DNA of 64,000 bases, from contig NZ_JAGGLD010000003.1 of assembly GCF_017874255.1 (NCBI RefSeq), forward strand, positions 310,001 to 374,000. Direction: 5' to 3'. The translations under genes were made by a program, and so were the position numbers. Below the pieces are notes generated by a model. The model saw only the letters and a program-made list of their open reading frames with translations, did not search any database and was not told the origin of the DNA. Source of the DNA: Paenibacillus shirakamiensis. GTDB lineage: Bacteria; Bacillota; Bacilli; Paenibacillales; Paenibacillaceae. The number at the start of each line of letters is the position of its first letter. The stretch's first letter is position 1. Below are positions 26,046 through 34,332 of the stretch, one piece after another.

Positions 26046-27032
26046 TTAAGTTATGTCTTCATGGGAAGAAGTTGATTCAAGCGGGTCATTCACTATTTCT
26101 AGCTGCTCTTCGGCTTTTGAATACAAGGCTCTACGTTGCTCCATTAATCGTACCTTTCTCCTCCTATATAACCAGAACATCCATAGAATAATACCTGCTA
26201 TACCTAGGATCGGAAGCGCTCCTGCCAGAACGATAATGATCCATTTCCCAAATTCACCTAGCCCATTTAAGGTCCCTCTTAATGCATCAGATGCTCGCTC
26301 TCCGATAGAACGGGTTACTTTACCCGACTCTTTAGTTAATAGATCGCCACTTTGCGAAAGGTGAATAGTAATTGTGGAATACGCAATATTATGATCTAAA
26401 TATTTCATTTTTCCTCTAATTTGTTCAATCTCCTCCTGAATTTTGCCAAGTTCATTCGAAAAAGAGACTAAATCGCTTGTCTTCTCCGCTCGTTTGAGAA
26501 AATCTAAATACCGCTGTTCCATAATCTCTTTCACTTTCAGTCTAGATTCCATATCTACATACTGTTCAGTTACATCTTGTCCTTCCATACTCTGACTCAT
26601 GGATTCATGCTTCATTAGACTTATGTCTTTCATCAAGGGAGCAAATCCTTTAGCCGGAACTTTGACTACAAAATTACCTCCTAGATTGTCGTCTGACTTA
26701 TTCTCAGAAAATTGAAGAATATAACCGCCCCGTTGTGTCACGATTGTTCTCACTTTATCCTGAGCGATTGTATAGTCTTGAACCTTCAAATCCATGTTTG
26801 CCGTGTAGATTAACTTTTTGTTAGAGGAAGGAATTGAAGCATCCGATGTTCCTGTTGATTTCTCAGAAGCTGGTACTTCTGGAGAAGCAGTCGAGTCCGC
26901 CGAAGTTTGTACAACATTATCTTGAAAACTCTCCTTATTCTCAACTGCATTAGAATTCTGAGCTGTCCCGCAAGCGGTTATGAATACTAGCATCAAAAGG
27001 ATGAATCCTTTACGAAAGTCTCTCTTCATCAT
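26046..27032 (-). CDS. DUF4349 lipoprotein with C-terminal membrane anchor
   Basis: 328 residues. The signal LLMLVFITACG carries a lipobox cysteine (about residue 21). A low-complexity Ser/Thr/Glu linker follows. The DUF4349 domain (PF14257) contains KLIYTANMDLKVQDY and GGYILQFSENKSDD, then a coiled coil (SNELGKIQEEIEQIRGKMKY) and a C-terminal helix at about 270-295 before a basic cytoplasmic tail. The start is one of two adjacent ATG codons after GGGGGGAA; 39 upstream codons lack a site. The function of DUF4349 is not settled; a surface or envelope role is likely. Confidence 0.85.
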   Translation of the reverse strand: MMKRDFRKGFILLMLVFITACGTAQNSNAVENKESFQDNVVQTSADSTASPEVPASEKSTGTSDASIPSSNKKLIYTANMDLKVQDYTIAQDKVRTIVTQRGGYILQFSENKSDDNLGGNFVVKVPAKGFAPLMKDISLMKHESMSQSMEGQDVTEQYVDMESRLKVKEIMEQRYLDFLKRAEKTSDLVSFSNELGKIQEEIEQIRGKMKYLDHNIAYSTITIHLSQSGDLLTKESGKVTRSIGERASDALRGTLNGLGEFGKWIIIVLAGALPILGIAGIILWMFWLYRRRKVRLMEQRRALYSKAEEQLEIVNDPLESTSSHEDIT

Positions 27033-27191
27033 TTGTTCCCCCCACTCTGAATTCACTATCTTAAACGCAGGAAAATACTGGAATGTTTCAAAGAGTTTGT
27101 ATTTTTTGCTTATTGCGTTAAAAATAAATGAATGCCCTGTTGACAGCAAGCGTTTTCATGTTGTTAGATAACTGTAGAACTAATCGAATAT

Positions 27192-27341
27192 GGATCTTCG
27201 GGGGCAGGTGAAATTCCTGACCGGCGGTGATAGTTCACTTGTGAACTCGAGCCCGCGACTCGTCATGACTGCATCAGCAAAGTGACGACTGACTTGGTGT
27301 AAATCCAAGGCCGACGGTATAGTCCGGATGGGAGAAGATCA
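27192..27341 (+). promoter_or_regulatory. FMN riboswitch (RFN element)
   Basis: The conserved RFN sequences are present in order: GATCTTCGGGGGCAGG, GAAATTCCTGACCGGCGGT, GCCCGCGA, TTGGTGTAAATCCAAGGCCGAC, reported in parts, and GGATGGGAGAAGATC closing the P1 stem. It senses FMN and lies upstream of a transcription terminator at 27397-27441 and an EamA transporter gene. Confidence 0.96.
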
Positions 27342-27396
27342 AAAAACAGCCACGAACACGGTTTTATTTACCGTTGGAATAGGTTTGTTTGATGAG

Positions 27397-27441
27397 GCCC
27401 CCGTATATTACCTTTATGGTATATGCGGGGGTTTTTCTACA
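27397..27441 (+). terminator. expression-platform terminator of the FMN riboswitch
   Basis: GCCCCCGTATATTACC pairs with GGTATATGCGGGGG and is followed by TTTTT. It would form when FMN is bound and stop transcription before the transporter gene. Confidence 0.85.
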
Positions 27442-27484
27442 TCGAGGTCCACTATTCAAAACTAACCGATGGGAGTTTTTGAAT

Positions 27485-28453
27485 ATGGAAAATGTCAACA
27501 CCGCTACACTGCATTTCAATACCAAGAAGCGAATCAATCCTGGTTTTTGGTTCGTAGTTATGGGTGCTGCACTTTGGGGTGCCGACCCGCTGTTCCGAAT
27601 TTTATTACTGAAATACTTCACATCCACTCAGATTGTATTGCTGGAACATATCTTGCTCTTCGTCTTCGCAGCTCCCGTACTATGGAGGCATCGTGCCGAA
27701 CTGAAGAGTATCCGCTTGCGCCATGCTGTAGCTCTTATCTTTATCTCTTGGGGTGGGTCGGCTATTGCCTCCATTCTGTTCACTCAAGCTTTGTCCCCGG
27801 CCCACGGGGATTTGAATGCCGTTCTTTTACTACAGAAAATGCAGCCTATTTTTGCTATTGTCCTAGCTCGTATTATTTTAAAAGAACATTTGCCTAAATA
27901 CTTCTCTTGGTTGATTGTAGTTGCACTTACAGGTACCTACCTACTCACCTTCGGATTCTCGCTTCCTTTTGGACATTTTAACAATTTCATAAAAGTAGGT
28001 AGTCTACTCTCCCTAGGTGCCGCAGCGCTATGGGGTGGATCTACAGTGATGGGACGATATATGTTAGGTAGTATGAAGTATGAGACCGTCACTTCACTAC
28101 GTTTCATCTTAGCCTTGCCTTTACTGTTCATCATTAATGCTTCTCAGGGTGCTGCATGGACCGTTCCTACAGGCGGAGCAGAAATCACCTCGATCAGTAT
28201 CAACTTATTTCTACAGGCTTTGCTCCCAGGTATGCTCAGCCTGCTACTTTATTACAAAGGCCTTTCTACCACCAAAGCTTCTTTCGCTACACTTGCTGAA
28301 CTGAGCTTCCCGATGGTCGGGGTACTTATTAACTGGATTGCCTTCCACCAAATGATTACTTGGGCACAATTCACAGGATTTATCTTCATCTGGGTGACGC
28401 TCTTCATCATCTCCAGACAGCAACAACCTGAACCAGCAGAATCTCTTCAATAA
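27485..28453 (+). CDS. EamA/DMT-family transporter, candidate riboflavin importer
   Basis: 322 residues with about ten membrane helices in two EamA repeats (PF00892). The first repeat opens FWFVVMGAALWGADPLFRI, and the second LLSLGAAALWGGSTVMGRYM. The ATG is placed after the riboswitch terminator, 9 bases past GGGAG. The longer frame would start inside the terminator hairpin. The FMN riboswitch directly upstream implies a substrate related to riboflavin. DMT-type riboflavin carriers (RibN and ImpX) are known in other bacteria. Gram-positive bacteria more often use RibU, which this is not. A terminator follows, so the gene is alone under the switch. Confidence 0.85.
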   Translation: MENVNTATLHFNTKKRINPGFWFVVMGAALWGADPLFRILLLKYFTSTQIVLLEHILLFVFAAPVLWRHRAELKSIRLRHAVALIFISWGGSAIASILFTQALSPAHGDLNAVLLLQKMQPIFAIVLARIILKEHLPKYFSWLIVVALTGTYLLTFGFSLPFGHFNNFIKVGSLLSLGAAALWGGSTVMGRYMLGSMKYETVTSLRFILALPLLFIINASQGAAWTVPTGGAEITSISINLFLQALLPGMLSLLLYYKGLSTTKASFATLAELSFPMVGVLINWIAFHQMITWAQFTGFIFIWVTLFIISRQQQPEPAESLQ

Positions 28454-28458
28454 AATAT

Positions 28459-28497
28459 AAAGGGTTGAACCGCTTACTTGCGGTTTAACCCTTTTTT
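28459..28497 (+). terminator. terminator of the EamA transporter gene
   Basis: AAAGGGTTGAACCG pairs with CGGTTTAACCCTTT across an 8-base loop and is followed by TTTT. Confidence 0.85.
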
Positions 28498-28534
28498 GTT
28501 ACTCCTTAGTAAGATTTAGTAAGATGAACTCTAA

Positions 28535-28568
28535 CAAAAAAGGATGATCTCTTGAGAGACCATCCTTT
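28535..28568 (-). terminator. terminator of the MFS-UspA operon
   Basis: On the minus strand GGATGGTCTCTCAAGAGATCATCC is followed by TTTTTTG. A TTTCTTTC on the + side makes it weakly bidirectional. Confidence 0.75.
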
Positions 28569-28635
28569 CTTTCATATCTTATTTACAACCGTGGTTTTTA
28601 CTTTTGTTATACTTTTTTACTTTTTTATTTTTTTT

Positions 28636-28686
28636 ACTTTTTCTACTTTTTCTACTTTTTCTACTTTTTCTACTTTTTCTACTTTT
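28636..28686. repeat. 9-bp tandem repeat ACTTTTTCT, five copies plus a partial
   Basis: ACTTTTTCT is repeated exactly at 28636, 28645, 28654, 28663 and 28672, followed by ACTTTT. The flanks are also T-rich on the + strand. It lies just past the UspA stop, in the 3' untranslated region of that minus-strand operon, where the RNA reads AGAAAAAGU. The + strand reading frame through it is an artefact. Confidence 0.95.
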
Positions 28687-28710
28687 GATTAATTTATTTT
28701 TTTACAATCA

Positions 28711-29136
28711 TTATTTTACAACCATCACTGGACAAACAGCCTGCTGGATTACATCATGGCTGACACTACCAAGGAACACTTCTGACATTAAGCCCATACC
28801 CCGAGTGCCCATAATGATTAGATCGATATTTCCATCCTGCGCTTCCTTACATATCAACTGAGCGGGATCACCATGACGTGTAACTTTTTTAATTTGAGCG
28901 GATATTCCTTCTAGAATGGCATAGGCTGGAGCCATCAATTGCTCGCCCTCGTCTTCTAAGCGAGAATCTACATCCACGCCTAAAGGAGGCTCCGTATAAC
29001 TTAACTGTGGATTAATATGAAGCAGCGTCAGTTCGATGTTTTGACTTTTCATCGTCGATACCAAATCCTTCGCAGACTGCATAGCCCGTAGAGCATGTTC
29101 CGATCCATCCACGGGCACTAATAGACGTTGATACAT
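28711..29136 (-). CDS. universal stress protein, UspA family
   Basis: 141 residues, one Usp domain. It starts YQRLLVPVDGSEHALRAMQS and ends with the ATP-binding pattern GTRGMGLMSEVFLGSVSHDV (G-2x-G-9x-G-S), so it is the nucleotide-binding class. It follows an MFS transporter by 12 bp on the same strand, with AGGAGGGG between them, forming a two-gene operon. Usp proteins in Bacillales respond to starvation and oxidative stress; pairing with an exporter suggests a stress or toxicity response, which is inference. Confidence 0.93.
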   Translation of the reverse strand: MYQRLLVPVDGSEHALRAMQSAKDLVSTMKSQNIELTLLHINPQLSYTEPPLGVDVDSRLEDEGEQLMAPAYAILEGISAQIKKVTRHGDPAQLICKEAQDGNIDLIIMGTRGMGLMSEVFLGSVSHDVIQQAVCPVMVVK

Positions 29137-29148
29137 TTGAACCCCTCC

Positions 29149-30369
29149 TTAATGTCCACCTTCTGTAATATGAGATAAATGTCCTCTGCGCACAATCAGA
29201 ACGACCACGCCAACTAACACCATCAAAGCGCCGAATAAAAATGGTGAATCTGCAGTAGACCAATCTTCAGATAATTTTCCAGCTAACCAAGGAGATAAGG
29301 CCCCTCCAAGAAATCTAACAAAGCTATAGGCTGCCGAAGCTGTCGCACGCTCAACTGGCGCGGCTTGCATCACGGCTGTCGTAATTAATGTGTTATTAAT
29401 TCCGAGGAAAATCCCTGCTACAATGACAGCAACTACAATGGTAGGCGTGGAATGATACATCGTTCCGACAGCCATAACCACGAGATCCAAAGCGAACAAA
29501 CTAAGCATCCAACTGATGGACTTGACTAAGCTGATCCGACGCTGAATTCGAGGCGCTACCACTACAGAAGTGAAGGCCAACATAATGCCCCATCCAAAAA
29601 ATACATAACCGAGTTTGTGTATATCGATATGCATTACATACGGAGAATAAGCCATCAACGTAAAGAATCCAAAATTATAAAGGAAAGCAACAATAGCAAG
29701 GGTCAATAAAGCAGGATAGCCTAATGCCTTAAAAGGGTCTGCTATCGTACTTTTCTTCTTAGGCTTCGGTGTAGCTGGTAAGACGAACAGGATAAAGATA
29801 AATCCAATTAACATCAATACACTTACACCAAAGAACGGACCACGCCATGAAATAGAACCCAGTTCTCCTCCGAGCAAAGGACCCACAGAAATTCCTAGTC
29901 CCAAAGCCGCTTCATATAAAATAATCGCTTTGGCTGTTCCTGAGGTGGAGAAATTAACAATAGCTGATAGGGCAGTAGCAATGAATAAGGCATTCCCTAG
30001 TCCCCATCCGGCTCTAAATCCTACAATTTGTCCGATCGTGTCAGATAATCCACCTAAAGATGCAAATATAATAGTAATCAGCATACCTAGCATTAGCGTC
30101 CATTTCACACCAAAACGGCTGGACACAATTCCCGTGATGAGCATCGCTACCCCCGTTACCAGGTTATAACTGGTGAATAGGAGTGATACTTGGCTCTTAC
30201 TTGCATGAAGCTGCTCCGAAATTGCGGGCAAAATCGGATCGACCAAACCCAATCCCATAAAAGAGATTACGCAGGCAAAAGCAACAGCCCAAACGGCTTT
30301 GGGCTGTGAAAACATGCTGGTAGATGGCTGAAGTCCACCAGCTAACTCTGTATGTTGTTGTTGTTTCAT
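29149..30369 (-). CDS. MFS transporter, drug/H+ antiporter type
   Basis: 406 residues with 12 predicted helices. The first helix reads AVWAVAFACVISFMGLGLVDPILPA, quoted in part for its DPILP turn; this, with TSYNLVTGVAMLITGIVSSR (motif A-like loop) and the motif C-like GLGISVGPLLGG, points to a DHA-type multidrug or metabolite exporter. It is the first gene of an operon with uspA. An AT-rich double palindrome lies about 100 bp upstream and may hold an operator. The substrate is unknown. Confidence 0.85.
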   Translation of the reverse strand: MKQQQHTELAGGLQPSTSMFSQPKAVWAVAFACVISFMGLGLVDPILPAISEQLHASKSQVSLLFTSYNLVTGVAMLITGIVSSRFGVKWTLMLGMLITIIFASLGGLSDTIGQIVGFRAGWGLGNALFIATALSAIVNFSTSGTAKAIILYEAALGLGISVGPLLGGELGSISWRGPFFGVSVLMLIGFIFILFVLPATPKPKKKSTIADPFKALGYPALLTLAIVAFLYNFGFFTLMAYSPYVMHIDIHKLGYVFFGWGIMLAFTSVVVAPRIQRRISLVKSISWMLSLFALDLVVMAVGTMYHSTPTIVVAVIVAGIFLGINNTLITTAVMQAAPVERATASAAYSFVRFLGGALSPWLAGKLSEDWSTADSPFLFGALMVLVGVVVLIVRRGHLSHITEGGH

Positions 30370-30460
30370 TCCGAACCCTCCATAACTGTAATCGCCTCAA
30401 TACTTTTCGACCTCTTATTATATAAACAGTATACTACCTTTCGAATTATATAGTCAATTA

Positions 30461-30486
30461 TTTATATATAAATATTTATATATAAA
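30461..30486. promoter_or_regulatory. two copies of the palindrome TTTATATATAAA
   Basis: Perfect 12-bp palindromes start at 30461 and 30475, 14 bp apart, in the divergent region between the MFS-usp operon and the DsbA-like gene. The arrangement suits a dimeric MarR- or PadR-like repressor, but simple AT content can also produce it. Confidence 0.4.
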
Positions 30487-30504
30487 ATAAAGTTTCTATC
30501 CTAT

Positions 30505-30534
30505 TTGACACCCTCCTTAACTTGTAACTATAAT
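30505..30534 (+). promoter_or_regulatory. strong sigma-A promoter for the DsbA-like gene
   Basis: Perfect TTGACA (30505-30510) and TATAAT (30529-30534) with an 18-bp spacer, about 75 bp before the ATG. Confidence 0.8.
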
Positions 30535-30610
30535 AATTTCAGTTCACACTTTTCATCACTGATTTCTGCATCATCAAATCCATGTGTACATATATCGGAG
30601 GTCTTTTATT

Positions 30611-31246
30611 ATGAAAGTTGAAATTTGGTCAGATTATGCCTGTCCATTTTGTTATATTGGCAAACGTCGTTTTGAAGAGGCATTAGAACAATTTCCTGAT
30701 CGCGATCAAGTAGAAGTTGTCTATCGAAGTTTTGAATTGGATCCCACAGCTCCCTTGCGTGTAGAGCAGGATATTCATGATATGTTGGCGTCAAAATATG
30801 GTATGCCACGGGAGCAAGCCATAGCTACCAATCACAATGTTACTGCCCAAGCGAAATCAGTAGGACTGGAATACAATCTAGACACTATGATTCTCACCAA
30901 TACGCTGGATGCTCATCGCTTGACCCATCTTGCGGCTGAACAAGTTCTTGCAAAGGAGCTAAATGAACGATTGTTACGTGCTTATTTTACAGATTCTCTG
31001 AATTTGGGTGATCATGAAGTTTTGGCTGATTTAGCCGAAGAAGTAGGGATGAATCGTACGAAGGCGCTGGAAGTATTAGCATCCAATCAATATACCGAGG
31101 CTGTACGAGCTGATGAGCAAGAGGCTGGCCAACTTGGTATTCAAGGAGTTCCCTTCTTCGTCATGGATCGTGCCTATGGCGTCTCCGGGGCACAATCGCT
31201 CGAAGTTTTCCTTGATGCACTACACAAAGCAGCCGCTTCCGAATAG
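30611..31246 (+). CDS. DsbA-family (FrnE-like) dithiol oxidoreductase
   Basis: 211 residues with a thioredoxin fold and helical insert. The active site is CPFC at residues 11-14 (WSDYACPFCYIGKRRFEEAL), and the cis-proline loop is GIQGVPFFVMDRAYGVSG. There is no signal peptide, so it acts in the cytoplasm like FrnE or 2-hydroxychromene-2-carboxylate-isomerase relatives. It probably handles disulfides or glutathione-like adducts during stress. The ATG is 8-9 bases after CGGAGG. A strong promoter and a terminator overlapping its stop codon define it as monocistronic. Confidence 0.93.
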   Translation: MKVEIWSDYACPFCYIGKRRFEEALEQFPDRDQVEVVYRSFELDPTAPLRVEQDIHDMLASKYGMPREQAIATNHNVTAQAKSVGLEYNLDTMILTNTLDAHRLTHLAAEQVLAKELNERLLRAYFTDSLNLGDHEVLADLAEEVGMNRTKALEVLASNQYTEAVRADEQEAGQLGIQGVPFFVMDRAYGVSGAQSLEVFLDALHKAAASE

Positions 31247-31261
31247 GGAAGCGGCTTTTTC
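31230..31261 (+). terminator. terminator overlapping the DsbA-like stop codon
   Basis: AGCCGCTTCC pairs with GGAAGCGGCT over a short loop that contains the stop codon, followed by TTTTT. Confidence 0.85.
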
Positions 31262-31306
31262 ATTTTCTATAGAAAGATCAGACACTTAGATGTCCAATAC
31301 TATATC

Positions 31307-31651
31307 TCAACGATCGGTCTGCGCGTTTGGACCATGCATGGAATAACTACGATGCTTGGTCAGCCTTTTACCTATAGCTTGTCCCGTTGAAAGTCGACGA
31401 ATGAGCTTTTTTCCTAGTTTCTCATTCATCTCTTTGAACCAATCTCCTTGTGGATAGACAGCTAACGTACAAGCATCGGAACATCGCCCCATACAGCTTG
31501 TTTTGCTTAACTGAATGTTGGACTTCGCCTGCTGACTGGAGATCTCTCTTCGCATTCCTTCGGCTACAGAACCCGCCCCATTCTTCATACAACTGGACCC
31601 CAGACACAAGACAATATGATGTTGAAGTTTACCTAAGTCTCTACTCCCCAT
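31307..31651 (-). CDS. thioredoxin-like [2Fe-2S] ferredoxin domain protein
   Basis: About 114 residues. The cysteine pattern fits the thioredoxin-like [2Fe-2S] ferredoxins (COG3411, related to NuoE and Shethna protein): HHIVLCLGSSCMKNG with C-x4-C, then SKTSCMGRCSDACTLAVYP with C-x3-C. It probably carries electrons in the cytoplasm; partner unknown. The ATG after AAGGTGAG (spacing 10) is preferred; an ATG nine codons upstream at 31678 has no ribosome binding site. The basic tail of about 25 residues is not part of the fold. It stands alone. Confidence 0.78.
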   Translation of the reverse strand: MGSRDLGKLQHHIVLCLGSSCMKNGAGSVAEGMRREISSQQAKSNIQLSKTSCMGRCSDACTLAVYPQGDWFKEMNEKLGKKLIRRLSTGQAIGKRLTKHRSYSMHGPNAQTDR

Positions 31652-31940
31652 ACTCTGTTCACTCACCTTCAAACGCATGTTACCATTACCATAACATAGT
31701 GTACTCAGGCTGGCGAATGTATTACTTTTTGCTTACTGGCCTATCAACTTAGTATCCTGAATTTATATTTTCATTCCATTTTATCCAGAGTTTGAGGTAA
31801 TCTTATAATACGAGGGAGTGATCACTAATCAGACGGCTATATTTTATATCAGTGATAGGTAGCATAGCCATATTAATACAATTGTTGTAGATTCTTTTGT
31901 AGGAGGTCCACTCCTCTTTCAGTTATTCCCACCCACCATA

Positions 31941-32375
31941 GTGCAAATCCACACGGCAGGTGTTAATGCATTTAGCAAATCAAATCGCTTATTTACTGAA
32001 CAAGTCCATAATGATACAAATCAAAGTTCAACTGCACAGATGAATACGGACTTCCGTAATATCACTTTTATCGCCCAGTTTGAAATTCGAAATTCAACCT
32101 ACAAGCCTATGACAAACTTACAATTAGATCTCATTTCCTCTTCAAATGCTCCACCTCTTGGTGTCTCATATAGCTACGATGGGATGTATGTTCAAATCGT
32201 ACGATTTTCAACAAGTACTACACAGCTAACTGTACATTTCCCTGAAATAAAAGACTTCCCCATCGGGTCTCCATGGAGTTTAGAAAATAACCCTATCCGC
32301 TTACGGCTAAGTTGGGGAGATCAGCATCAATTCCATAAGGACTATCTACTTGCACAACTATTGAGAACATTGTAG
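31941..32375 (+). CDS. protein of unknown function, start uncertain
   Basis: About 144 residues from a GTG with no visible ribosome binding site. I do not recognise the family. The C-terminal half looks like beta strands (FIAQFEIRNSTYKPMTNLQL, then GVSYSYDGMYVQIVRFS). The same frame is open without a start codon back to TAG at 31860; an AGGAGG at 31901 lies inside that open stretch but is followed by no usual start codon. The real start may therefore use a rare codon, or the gene may be damaged at its 5' end. A TATAAT at 31804 is the only promoter-like element. Confidence 0.45.
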   Translation: MQIHTAGVNAFSKSNRLFTEQVHNDTNQSSTAQMNTDFRNITFIAQFEIRNSTYKPMTNLQLDLISSSNAPPLGVSYSYDGMYVQIVRFSTSTTQLTVHFPEIKDFPIGSPWSLENNPIRLRLSWGDQHQFHKDYLLAQLLRTL

Positions 32376-32432
32376 GACTTCTAAGACCCGTCACTCATAG
32401 ATTTTTTCGCTAACCATCATATTATTTAACTA

Positions 32433-33173
32433 TTAATTTCTAGGAGACTGTATTCGACCCAGCAGACTGAATCCATAAATGAAGCTGTAACTTATCATTA
32501 GAATTAAGAACAGAATTCCTGTAAACGGAACCATTCGCCGTAACTCCTCTATATCCGTGAACATAGTCAGCACTTGCTTCAGTATGCTTTTCGGATGCAT
32601 AATCGCATCCCAACTGTTCCATCGAATAAATCTGCCTAAATATATACCAAAACTGCTAAGACCTAGGACTAGCATGGCAAAAATCCAACTTCGTCCATAT
32701 CCATACACACGCCGCACCAACTCCTGAACCAGAAACAAAGAAAAAATCCCAATGAACAACCCTACTATAGCAACTGAAAAAAACAATAATAAATGATACC
32801 AGAAGGCGATGTCCATCCAGAAACGATATGTATTGTCTAGATGATATTTCGCAAAGGGATGGAGCAAATCTGTCAGTAAGTATGCAGCATTCGGGTAGAA
32901 AAGAAGCCACAATATGCTTGTAGCTGTTAATAATATGATACGAAGTTCCTTTTCGATCTTAGCAACCATAATCCATTCGAGGAGGAAAGCAAAAAGGATA
33001 GGTAACCACGCAAGGAATAGGTTCCAGTTCAAGAACATGTAGATTTGTCTTCCACTGGTATAACGAATATGATGACCTAGACCCAAACAGAACATACTTG
33101 CAATGAATAGGAGCATTGCCATCATGAGCTTTACAAATAGATGGTTAATATCTTTCAAACTTCTCAGCATCAT
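32433..33173 (-). CDS. DUF1361 integral membrane protein
   Basis: 246 residues with about seven hydrophobic segments. It has the DUF1361 (PF07099) hallmarks WLLFYPNAAYLLTDLLH in the middle and GIYLGRFIRWNSWD later. Function unknown; members occur widely in Firmicutes and cyanobacteria. GGAGGTAACC precedes two adjacent ATG codons (33173, 33170). The longer TTG start would overlap this site. Both neighbours are unrelated, and no operon partner is visible. Confidence 0.88.
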   Translation of the reverse strand: MMLRSLKDINHLFVKLMMAMLLFIASMFCLGLGHHIRYTSGRQIYMFLNWNLFLAWLPILFAFLLEWIMVAKIEKELRIILLTATSILWLLFYPNAAYLLTDLLHPFAKYHLDNTYRFWMDIAFWYHLLLFFSVAIVGLFIGIFSLFLVQELVRRVYGYGRSWIFAMLVLGLSSFGIYLGRFIRWNSWDAIMHPKSILKQVLTMFTDIEELRRMVPFTGILFLILMISYSFIYGFSLLGRIQSPRN

Positions 33174-33251
33174 GGTTACCTCCAACCCACTTCATTCCTA
33201 ATCCACTAAAATTCCCTTTATTTTACTCTATCATAGTGGGTTGCAATGCAC

Positions 33252-33280
33252 AAAAAAGCAGGCTGCTGGGCAACCTGCTG
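33252..33280 (-). terminator. terminator of the ThuA gene
   Basis: On the minus strand AGCAGG...CCTGCT with an 11-base loop is followed by six T. Confidence 0.75.
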
Positions 33281-33300
33281 ATTGATAATTAATGATCTAT

Positions 33301-34035
33301 CTACACGAGTACTCCACTTACTTTTAAGGTACGGGTTGGTTCAGTCTTCCCAAATTCCGGTTTGAGTGTATGCACCCCATGGGTCCACCGCACGCCGTTT
33401 GCAATCACTTTGAGAATTTCTTGATTGTAATAGGTCGGGTAAGTCTCATGGCCCGGGCGGAAGTAGAATATTTTACCCTCTCCCCTTTTGAATGTGCACC
33501 CACTCCGGAAGACTTCTCCTCCTTCAAAATTGCTAATGAATATCAGTTCATCGGGTTCAGGTATATCGAAAAATTCTCCGTACATTTCCTCATGCTCAAG
33601 TATGATCTTGGCATCGATATTCTTTGAAATTGGATGAGTCGGGTTCACATTCCAAATTATTTCTTGTTCTCCCGCTTCACGCCATTTTAGATCACAACTC
33701 GTGCCCATCAGCACCTTGAAAGGTTTGGAGAAGTGGGCCGAATGCAGTACAACGAGCCCCATCCCTTGTTGTACACGCTTAGCTACTTTCTGAGTTATGT
33801 CATCACTTACACGATCATGGGCCATATGTCCCCACCAAATCAGAACGTCCGTGCTATTCAGCACTTCATCTGAAAGCCCGTGCTCAGGTTGATCCAATGT
33901 CGCCGTCCGAATCATAAACCCTTCGTTGGATAGCCCCTCTTTCAAAGCTGTATGGATACCGTTAGGATAAATTTCTTTCGCTTCATCGTGTATTTTCTCA
34001 TGTACAAATTCGTTCCAAATCGTTAGGTTGATCAT
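33301..34035 (-). CDS. ThuA-family (trehalose utilisation) protein
   Basis: 244 residues of the ThuA-like class I glutamine-amidotransferase fold (PF06283). Motifs include VLIWWGHMAHDRVSDD, LVVLHSAHFSKPFKVLMG, HPISKNIDAKIILEHEEMYG and FYFRPGHETYPTYYN. ThuA in rhizobia acts in trehalose/maltose catabolism, probably on 3-keto-sugars. The usual partner is a Gfo/Idh/MocA dehydrogenase, which is not adjacent here though two occur earlier in the window. The start is the ATG ten bases after GGAGGG. About 280 bp upstream hold no gene. Confidence 0.9.
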   Translation of the reverse strand: MINLTIWNEFVHEKIHDEAKEIYPNGIHTALKEGLSNEGFMIRTATLDQPEHGLSDEVLNSTDVLIWWGHMAHDRVSDDITQKVAKRVQQGMGLVVLHSAHFSKPFKVLMGTSCDLKWREAGEQEIIWNVNPTHPISKNIDAKIILEHEEMYGEFFDIPEPDELIFISNFEGGEVFRSGCTFKRGEGKIFYFRPGHETYPTYYNQEILKVIANGVRWTHGVHTLKPEFGKTEPTRTLKVSGVLV

Positions 34036-34332
34036 GGTTAAGGTTCCCTCCATCAGGTTAGCTTGATTTAGTTATTATCTTATTCCTATCGAGGATCAAT
34101 TCATATGAACAATATGGCTAAAACATGCACAATGTGGTTAACTTTGCATTCTCAATTCGTAAGATGGGCCTCAGAATCATGTCAGGTATAGAATATAATA
34201 TCTTGCATAGGTATGATATTTAGGCTTTTACAACGTTTGCACAACTCTAATTCAATGAAGTTAGAGCAAAATAGCCATTTTCAACATTTACCCAAATTTT
34301 TCTAACAAGTATGATAAATCTGGTCATCCTCT

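Noticed and set aside
28604..28861. + strand frame rich in Phe and Leu
   Set aside because: It is the translation of the ACTTTTTCT repeat and then runs antisense to the universal stress protein gene.
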